Shown here in pieces: positions 6,789 to 11,039 of a stretch of 11,039 nucleotides of DNA (position 1 is the first letter of the stretch; each line of letters opens with the position of its first letter). The notes beneath the pieces were generated by a model, which was given only the letters and a program-made list of their open reading frames with translations, was not told the DNA's origin and made no database searches. The translations under genes were made by a program, and so were the position numbers. The stretch comes from an uncultured Collinsella sp. (GTDB lineage Bacteria; Actinomycetota; Coriobacteriia; Coriobacteriales; Coriobacteriaceae), in contig CAKUEU010000059.1 in the NCBI GenBank assembly GCA_934646865.1, positions 1 to 11,039 of the forward strand, in the 5' to 3' direction.

Positions 6789-7562
6789 CTACATCGCCAT
6801 TCCGCCGTCGACGCGCACGACCTCACCCGTAATGTAGGCAGCCGCATCGCTCGCCAAAAAGCGCGCCACGCCAGCCACTTCCTCGGGGCGCGCCATGCGC
6901 TTAAGGGGAATCTGCTCCTCGGTTGCCGCACGCACCTTCTCCGAGAGCTTTGCCGTCATATCGGTCTCGACAAACCCGGGGGCGACCGCGTTCACTCGTA
7001 CGCCGCGGGGCGCAAGCTCGCGCGCCACCGCCTTGGTAAGCCCTATCACGCCCGCCTTGGAGGCAGCGTAGTTGGCTTGCCCGGCATTACCCATTAGGCC
7101 CACGACCGAGCTCATGTTGACGACGCAACCGCCGCGTTGGCGCATAAAGGTCTTGGTGAGCGCACGCGTCGTGTTGAACGTGCCCTTGAGATTGACATCG
7201 AGCACGCGGTCGAAGGCATCGTCGCCCATACGCATGAGCAGGCCGTCGCGGGTGATGCCGGCATTGTTGACGAGCGCCCAGATTGAGCCGAAGTCACTCA
7301 GGACCGTCTCCACGCACGCGTTGACGGCATCGGGGTCGGCCACGTCACATTGATATGCACGCGCCGTGGCGCCAGCCGCCTCACAGGCTTCGCACGTCTC
7401 GCGTGCCGCATCGACGCTACCGGCATAGACGACGGCGATATCGTAGCCATCCTCCGCCAGGCCCACGGCACAAGCGCGACCGATACCGCGCGAGGCGCCC
7501 GTGACCAGTGCCACGCGACGTGAGTCGTTGCGCTCGAGCGCGCCGTTGTTCAAGTTGCCCAT
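6789..7562 (-). CDS. fabG: 3-oxoacyl-ACP reductase FabG
   Basis: NADPH-dependent reduction of 3-oxoacyl-ACP to 3-hydroxyacyl-ACP. This is a classical short-chain dehydrogenase of 257 residues. The cofactor motif is TGASRGIG (21-28), the structural motif NNAG (99-102), and the catalytic tetrad Asn124 (in DVNLKG), Ser152, Tyr165 and Lys169 (YAASK). The ending DGGMAM is typical of FabG. About 12 residues precede the first beta strand, slightly longer than usual, but the ATG at 7562 has AAAGGA 5 nt upstream and no better start follows. It lies 30 nt after fabD. Some FabG-like reductases serve other pathways, but the operon position makes fatty-acid elongation the clear role. Confidence 0.96.
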   Translation of the reverse strand: MGNLNNGALERNDSRRVALVTGASRGIGRACAVGLAEDGYDIAVVYAGSVDAARETCEACEAAGATARAYQCDVADPDAVNACVETVLSDFGSIWALVNNAGITRDGLLMRMGDDAFDRVLDVNLKGTFNTTRALTKTFMRQRGGCVVNMSSVVGLMGNAGQANYAASKAGVIGLTKAVARELAPRGVRVNAVAPGFVETDMTAKLSEKVRAATEEQIPLKRMARPEEVAGVARFLASDAAAYITGEVVRVDGGMAM

Positions 7563-7592
7563 GTCATTCCTTTCGGGTTACAGCTCTGTGGA

Positions 7593-8519
7593 CTATGCGA
7601 GCTCGTCGGCAATAGCTGCGACCTGCTCGGCCGTTTCGCACGAATACACGCGAACGTCGCTCAGCGTACGCTTGACCAAGCCCGACAGCGTTTTGCCAGG
7701 GCCGACCTCAATAAACGTGTCGATGCCTTGATCCTGCAGGGCATGCAGCGTGTCGACCCAGCGCACGGCATGACTCACCTGGTTGGCCAGCACCTCCGAT
7801 GCCGCCTGCGGGTCGGCCGGATAGGGCGCTGCCGTCATGTTTGCCATAACAGGAATCAGCAACGGGGACGGCGCGTGACCGGCCTCGATATATGCGGCAA
7901 GGCCACAGGTCGCCTCGGCCATATAGGGACTATGGAATGCGCCCGACACCGCGACCTTCATGGCACGGCCGCCCGCCTCTTTTACCAGAACGTCGAGTGC
8001 CTGCAGTGCCTCGGGCGCCCCGGCCACCACTGTCTGCTGGGGGCTGTTGTAGTTGACCGGCCAGCAGTCTTCGCCCGCCTGCGCTGCCAGGTCCTCGACC
8101 TGCGCCGCATCGAGCTTGATGACGGCGCGCATGCCGCCGGGGTGACGCTCGGCCGCCGTGGCCATCAATGCCGCGCGCTCACATACGAGCTCAAAACCCG
8201 CTCGCGTATCGAATGCCCCCGCAAAGGTGAGTGCAGCGACCTCGCCCAGTGAGAATCCCGCACAGGCGGCAGGCACCACGCCGCGCTCGCGCAGGGCGAC
8301 GGCGACAGCCAAGTCGTGCACGAACACGCAAGGCTGCGTGTTCTCGGTCTGCGAGAGCTCCTCCTTGGAGGCGCTCCGGCACTGCTCGCTGGTCCCTGGG
8401 CGCACCTCGTTGGCAATGGCGAACACCTCGGCAGCCGCCGGCGATGCTTCGATGAGGTCGACGCCCATCGCGGGATGTTGGGCACCCTGGCCAGCAAATA
8501 GAAACGCTACGCTACCCAT
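7593..8519 (-). CDS. fabD: Malonyl-CoA:ACP transacylase
   Basis: Moves malonyl from CoA to the acyl carrier protein, supplying FabH and FabF. The 308-residue protein has the GQG oxyanion segment (10-12), the nucleophile Ser90 in GFSLGE (88-93), the carboxylate-binding Arg115, His196 in GAFHSPYM (193-200) and Gln247 in ANQVSH. These line up with E. coli FabD Ser92, Arg117, His201 and Gln250. The open frame continues far upstream, but homology starts at MGSVAFLFAGQG, and AAGGG lies 9 nt before this ATG (8519). It overlaps the end of fabK by 13 nt, so translation is probably coupled. The stop is TAG, 30 nt before fabG. Confidence 0.96.
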   Translation of the reverse strand: MGSVAFLFAGQGAQHPAMGVDLIEASPAAAEVFAIANEVRPGTSEQCRSASKEELSQTENTQPCVFVHDLAVAVALRERGVVPAACAGFSLGEVAALTFAGAFDTRAGFELVCERAALMATAAERHPGGMRAVIKLDAAQVEDLAAQAGEDCWPVNYNSPQQTVVAGAPEALQALDVLVKEAGGRAMKVAVSGAFHSPYMAEATCGLAAYIEAGHAPSPLLIPVMANMTAAPYPADPQAASEVLANQVSHAVRWVDTLHALQDQGIDTFIEVGPGKTLSGLVKRTLSDVRVYSCETAEQVAAIADELA

Positions 8520-9451
8520 GCGGACGCACCCTTCAGGACGTGCTCGGCGCCATCGACCAGGTCGTCGACGATTTCGCGTGCGCTCTGGCGCTCGTTGACC
8601 ATGCCGGCAATCTGTCCGCACAAATACGAACCCTCCTCGTAATTGCCGTCCTTGGCGGCCTTGCGAAGGGCGCCCGTGCCCATGGCCCCGAGCTCCTCGG
8701 CACTTGCGCCCGCCGCCTCGCTCTTGGCGTAGGCGTTGGTGAAGGGGCTCTTGAGGGCACGCACCGGATGTCCCGTCGAGCGACCGGTCGCACGCGTCGA
8801 CGTGTCGCCCGCCTTGAGCACCAGCTCTTTGTACTGCTCGGATACGGTGCACTCGTTTGCAACCAAAAAGCGCGTGCCCACCTGGACGCCGGCGGCGCCC
8901 AGCATAAAGGAGGCTGCCACGCCGCGACCATCGGCGATGCCGCCTGCCGCCACAACGGGGATATCGACCGCATCGACCACCTGCGGAACGAGCGCCATCG
9001 TCGAGGTCTCGCCAATATGACCGCCTGATTCGGTACCCTCGGCAACCACGGCGGTGGCTCCACGACGCGCCACGAGACGCGCCAATGCCACCGAAGCCAC
9101 GACGGGAATGACCTTGATGCCCGCATCACTCCAGGCCTTCATGTACTTGGTGGGATTGCCGGCACCCGTCACGACAACAGGCACCTGCTCGTCGATTACA
9201 ACCTGTGCCACCTCGTCGGCAAACGGGCTCATGAGCATGACGTTGACGCCAAAGGGCTTATCCGTCCTGGCGCGCAGCTCGTGAATCTGGTCACGCAGCC
9301 AGTTGGCGTCGGCGTTCATGGCCGCGATAATCCCCAAGCCGCCCGCCTCGGACACGGCGGACGCCAGCGAGGCGTCGGCAATCCAGGCCATACCGCCCTG
9401 GAACACGGGCTTTTCGATACCGAGCAGATCGCAGAGAGGAGTCTTGAGCAT
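8507..9451 (-). CDS. fabK: Enoyl-ACP reductase II, FMN-dependent
   Basis: Reduces trans-2-enoyl-ACP to acyl-ACP, the last step of each cycle. The 314-residue TIM-barrel flavoprotein belongs to the FabK/nitronate monooxygenase-like family: PVFQGGMAWIAD (15-26), GLGIIAA (38-44), VTGAGNP (94-100), EGTESGGHIGE (138-148) with the conserved His145, AAGGIADGRG (168-177) and GTRF (192-195). The GGHxG block and adjacent fab genes favour FabK over nitronate monooxygenase. It differs from the short-chain FabI enzyme found in many other bacteria, and FabK enzymes are known for resistance to triclosan. The ATG at 9451 follows the acpP stop by 2 nt, with GGAG 8 nt upstream inside the end of acpP. No other enoyl reductase is seen in the window. 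Confidence 0.95.
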   Translation of the reverse strand: MLKTPLCDLLGIEKPVFQGGMAWIADASLASAVSEAGGLGIIAAMNADANWLRDQIHELRARTDKPFGVNVMLMSPFADEVAQVVIDEQVPVVVTGAGNPTKYMKAWSDAGIKVIPVVASVALARLVARRGATAVVAEGTESGGHIGETSTMALVPQVVDAVDIPVVAAGGIADGRGVAASFMLGAAGVQVGTRFLVANECTVSEQYKELVLKAGDTSTRATGRSTGHPVRALKSPFTNAYAKSEAAGASAEELGAMGTGALRKAAKDGNYEEGSYLCGQIAGMVNERQSAREIVDDLVDGAEHVLKGASAWVA

Positions 9452-9453
9452 TA

Positions 9454-9690
9454 CTACTTCTCCAATGCCGCCTCGACCGTATCGACAAACTCGCCGACCG
9501 TCTTGGGGTTCTCCTCGGTATCGAGCTGAATGCCAAACTCGTCCTCGACGGCGACGAGGATCTCGACGGTACCCAGGCTGTCGAGGCCAATCTCCTCGAG
9601 CGTGGACTCGGGCTTCATCTCGACATCATCAAGGCCGGCGGTCTCGCGGATAACGTCGCAAACGCGCTCGAAGGTCTTCTGATCTGCCAT
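9454..9690 (-). CDS. acpP: Acyl carrier protein
   Basis: A small acidic carrier that holds the growing acyl chain on a 4'-phosphopantetheine arm. It has 78 residues, the standard size. The attachment site is Ser38 in GLDSLGTVE, followed by the acidic recognition helix with EILVAVEDEFG. Net charge is clearly negative, as in all ACPs. AAAGGAGA lies 6 nt before the ATG at 9690, one of the strongest ribosome sites in the window, which fits the high ACP level cells need. A 52-nt gap to fabH, the longest inside the operon, holds a small GC hairpin. The holo-ACP synthase gene (acpS) needed to activate it is not in the window. Confidence 0.97.
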   Translation of the reverse strand: MADQKTFERVCDVIRETAGLDDVEMKPESTLEEIGLDSLGTVEILVAVEDEFGIQLDTEENPKTVGEFVDTVEAALEK

Positions 9691-9710
9691 GGTAGTTCTC
9701 CTTTGTTTGT

Positions 9711-9727
9711 GCCCTGGGGGCGTTTTT
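9711..9727 (+). terminator. Possible weak antisense terminator between fabH and acpP
   Basis: On the plus strand, GCCC (9711-9714) and GGGC (9718-9721) flank TGG, and GTTTTT follows (9722-9727). The layout is that of a short intrinsic terminator facing against the operon. The stem is only 4-5 bp with a 3-nt loop, so it is doubtful. In the operon mRNA the same hairpin has no U tract after it and could only affect processing or stability upstream of acpP. Confidence 0.25.
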
Positions 9728-9742
9728 ATGTCCTATGTGCAA

Positions 9743-10702
9743 CTACTTCCAGCGAAGCAGGTAGCCACCTATATCCAGACCGGCGCCAAATCCAACCAAG
9801 GCGATCGTGTCGCCCGGGCAAAGCGCGCCAGTGTCTGCCAGCCGGTCGAGGGCAAGCGGAATGCAGGCGCTCGAGATGTTGCCGGTCTCGCGCAGCGTAC
9901 GGACCACGCGGTCGTCCGGCACGCCTAGGCGCTTGACCGCCTGGCTCAAAATTCGTTCGTTGGCCTGATGGAATACAAAATGGTCGATGTCCTCAACCGC
10001 GATACTTGCGTCGCTCGCGAGCTTGTTGACCGTGTCGCAGATCGCATTGACGCCAAACTTGAACACGCGGCGGCCGTTCATGGAGAGCACGCTCTCGCGG
10101 TCCACGGAAGCTTTGAACGGCGAGGTGCCGGACAGCCCCGGTACACGCAGCGTCTCGACATCGGGTGCGGTCGAAAGTTCAACGGCAAGGGGGTTCTCTC
10201 CCCCGGCCTCTATGACCGCAGCGCCCGCGCCATCACCAAAGAGCACGCACGTCGCACGGTCGGTCCAGTCGAGTGCACGCGTCATCTGCTCGGCAGCCAC
10301 GACAAGTACATGCTTGGCACGACCCCGGGCGATATAGCCCTCGGCGACATCGAGCGCAAATACGAAGCCGGCGCAGGCCGCCGAAACGTCGAAGGCAGGG
10401 CACGTAGCGCCTAGTCGCTCAGCAACGGCACATGCCTCAGCGGGAACAAGGTGGTCACCCGTCGTCGTCGAGCAGACGATCAGATCCAGCTGGCTCGCGT
10501 CGATTCCGGACACCTGGAGTGCCCGCTCGCTCGCCGCTACGGCAAGGTCGTCGAGTGACTCGGTGGTGCACACATGGCGGCTCTTGATACCTGTGCGGGT
10601 AAAAATCCACTCATCCGAGGTATCAAGGAACTCGGACAGCTCGTCATTGGAAACACTGCGCTTAGGAAGCGCCGAGCCCGTTCCAAGAATCGTGAAACCC
10701 AT
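9743..10702 (-). CDS. fabH: 3-oxoacyl-ACP synthase III (initiating condensing enzyme)
   Basis: Starts fatty-acid synthesis by condensing an acyl-CoA primer with malonyl-ACP. The 319-residue protein has the Cys-His-Asn triad: Cys110 in DVSAACAGF, His245 in VFHQANERIL and Asn275 in ETGNISSACIPLAL, matching E. coli Cys112, His244 and Asn274. The N-terminal DTSDEWIFTRTGI (27-39) and C-terminal GFGAGLDIGGYLLRW are also typical. The segment after Asn275 reads ISSACIP where many FabH have TSAASIP, a mild variation. The ATG at 10702 is fixed by AAAGGAGG 6 nt upstream (10709-10716); an in-frame upstream ATG at 10759 would run through the operator-like repeat. It is the first gene of the operon. The choice of primer (acetyl or branched) cannot be read from the sequence. 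Confidence 0.97.
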   Translation of the reverse strand: MGFTILGTGSALPKRSVSNDELSEFLDTSDEWIFTRTGIKSRHVCTTESLDDLAVAASERALQVSGIDASQLDLIVCSTTTGDHLVPAEACAVAERLGATCPAFDVSAACAGFVFALDVAEGYIARGRAKHVLVVAAEQMTRALDWTDRATCVLFGDGAGAAVIEAGGENPLAVELSTAPDVETLRVPGLSGTSPFKASVDRESVLSMNGRRVFKFGVNAICDTVNKLASDASIAVEDIDHFVFHQANERILSQAVKRLGVPDDRVVRTLRETGNISSACIPLALDRLADTGALCPGDTIALVGFGAGLDIGGYLLRWK

Positions 10703-10718
10703 CACTAGCCTCCTTTGA

Positions 10719-10737
10719 GTTGTTGACGTGTTTACAT
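10719..10737. promoter_or_regulatory. Operator-like repeat, promoter-distal copy beside the fabH ribosome site
   Basis: GTTGTTGACGTGTTTACAT is nearly identical (18 of 19) to the element at 10767-10785 and has the same orientation, 48 bp away start to start. Its core TGTTGACG/TGTTTACA is an imperfect dyad (5 of 8 pairs). It begins only 2 nt upstream of the fabH Shine-Dalgarno sequence, so a bound protein would lie in or next to the leader of the fab transcript. The binding factor is unknown. Confidence 0.55.
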
Positions 10738-10766
10738 CGACCAAGAGAGGATAGCGCATTTCATTC

Positions 10767-10785
10767 GTTGTTGACGTGTTAACAT
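10767..10785. promoter_or_regulatory. Operator-like repeat, central copy in the fabH-birA divergent region
   Basis: GTTGTTGACGTGTTAACAT, the better dyad of the pair: TGTTGACG/TGTTAACA pairs at 6 of 8 positions. It sits in the middle of the 176-bp divergent region, where it could affect both the fab operon and birA. The TTGACG inside it could also serve as a -35 box toward birA, but no good -10 is at the right distance. On the minus strand a TATCCT (10753-10748) is a possible fab -10, without a recognisable -35. Confidence 0.55.
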
Positions 10786-10860
10786 TAAATTGTCCAAATG
10801 CGACAAAGGCTTCACATTGTGTCTGTCTCTCGACACCATTGCGTTATTCACTTATTCATT

Positions 10861-10867
10861 AAGGAGG
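10861..10867 (+). promoter_or_regulatory. Ribosome binding site of birA with long spacing
   Basis: AAGGAGG is a full Shine-Dalgarno match, but 11 nt separate it from the ATG at 10879, longer than the 5-9 nt seen for other genes here. No in-frame ATG, GTG or TTG lies closer, so the start stands. Confidence 0.7.
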
Positions 10868-10878
10868 TAGCAGCCGTT

Positions 10879-11039
10879 ATGGATGCCAAATTAACGATAG
10901 TCGACATAACCGGATCGACCAACGATGACCTGCTCGAAGCAGGAAAACAGGGAGCGCCGCATGGCACAGGACTTGCCGCCCGGGCTCAGACAGCAGGACG
11001 CGGCCGGCGCGGCCACAAGTGGGATTCAACCGCCGGCAA
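10879..11039 (+). CDS. birA: Biotin--[acetyl-CoA carboxylase] ligase, N-terminal part (cut by window edge)
   Basis: The first 53 codons of a biotin protein ligase, which makes biotinyl-AMP and attaches biotin to the lysine of AccB. The peptide goes straight into the catalytic domain: DITGSTNDDLLEAGKQG (9-25), HGTGLAARAQTAGRGRRG (28-45) and HKWDS (46-50). GRGRRG (40-45) is the adenylate-binding loop of the family. There is no room for an N-terminal helix-turn-helix, so this is the single-domain (group I) form, which does not bind DNA as E. coli BirA does. It is transcribed divergently from the operon that contains its substrate accB, sharing a 176-bp control region. The rest of the gene lies outside the window. 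Confidence 0.93.
   Translation, partial: MDAKLTIVDITGSTNDDLLEAGKQGAPHGTGLAARAQTAGRGRRGHKWDSTAG

Larger units (their letters stand above)
1525..10702 (-). other. Ten-gene fatty-acid synthesis operon fabH-acpP-fabK-fabD-fabG-fabF-accB-fabZ-accC-accDA
   Basis: All ten genes run in one direction. Spacings in order are 52, 2, -13, 30, 39, 3, 9, 10, -14 nt (using the fabZ ATG at 5012), and no terminator-like structure facing the operon lies between them. One transcript from the region upstream of fabH is therefore expected. It may continue into the EIIC gene, 40 nt past accDA, and end at the terminator at 231-199. The set covers malonyl-CoA formation, ACP loading, chain initiation and every elongation step. 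The ACP synthase, acyltransferases and any route to unsaturated chains are not encoded here. Confidence 0.88.

Noticed and set aside
10719..10785. BirA-type operator (TTGTTAAC, ~15-bp gap, GTTAACAA), since the elements contain TTGTTGAC and GTTAACA.
   Set aside because: Within each element the halves are 2 bp apart, and between elements the distance is far too large. The local BirA also lacks a DNA-binding domain.
10798..10818. ATGCGACAAAGG and CACATTG resemble the two ends of the ~30-bp repeat seen at 1499-1530, as if a third copy with a deleted centre lay upstream of birA.
   Set aside because: Only about 11 of 12 bases match in one half, the second half is short, and the palindromic core is missing. 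This level of similarity could be chance.
10821..10836. Inverted GTGTC...GACAC upstream of birA.
   Set aside because: Five-base arms around a pyrimidine-rich spacer are expected by chance in a region of this length.

Overview
The window holds an almost complete type II (dissociated) fatty-acid synthesis operon on the minus strand of a GC-rich bacterium. Divergent from it at the right edge is the start of a biotin-protein ligase gene. At the left end are an orphan PTS sugar permease gene and the start of a cation-efflux gene. High GC, strong GGAGG-type ribosome sites, a fused AccD-AccA, FabK as the enoyl reductase and a PTS gene suggest an anaerobic gut actinobacterium of the Coriobacteriia, such as Collinsella. 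That assignment is inference, not proof.

Layout from right to left, in the direction of transcription: birA start (10879-11039, plus strand, cut by the edge); a 176-bp divergent control region with two copies of a 19-bp dyad-like element; then fabH, acpP, fabK, fabD, fabG, fabF, accB, fabZ, accC and accDA (10702 down to 1525). Gaps between these ten genes are -14 to +52 nt. Next come a stand-alone PTS EIIC gene (1484-270), a rho-independent terminator (231-199) and the first 39 codons of a probable CDF metal transporter (119-1). A ~30-bp repeat lies on both sides of the EIIC gene in the same orientation, and one copy supplies the stop codon of accDA.

How the genes work together: AccB carries biotin, AccC carboxylates it, and AccDA moves the carboxyl group to acetyl-CoA to give malonyl-CoA. 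FabD loads malonate on the acyl carrier protein AcpP. FabH starts chains by condensing acyl-CoA with malonyl-ACP. FabF, FabG, FabZ and FabK then run the cycle of condensation, ketoreduction, dehydration and enoyl reduction. BirA, encoded divergently, should attach biotin to AccB. All catalytic residues I looked for are present.

The gene order fabH-acpP-fabK-fabD-fabG-fabF-accB-fabZ-accC-accD-accA is the one known from streptococci and lactococci, but fabM and fabT are absent here and accD and accA are fused. The main points worth a second look are the paired operator-like repeats, the AccDA fusion, the repeat-flanked orphan EIIC gene at the end of the operon, and the use of TAG as stop codon in eight of the ten fab/acc genes. 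I found no RNA gene, CRISPR array, insertion sequence or phage gene, and no gene-free stretch longer than 300 bases.
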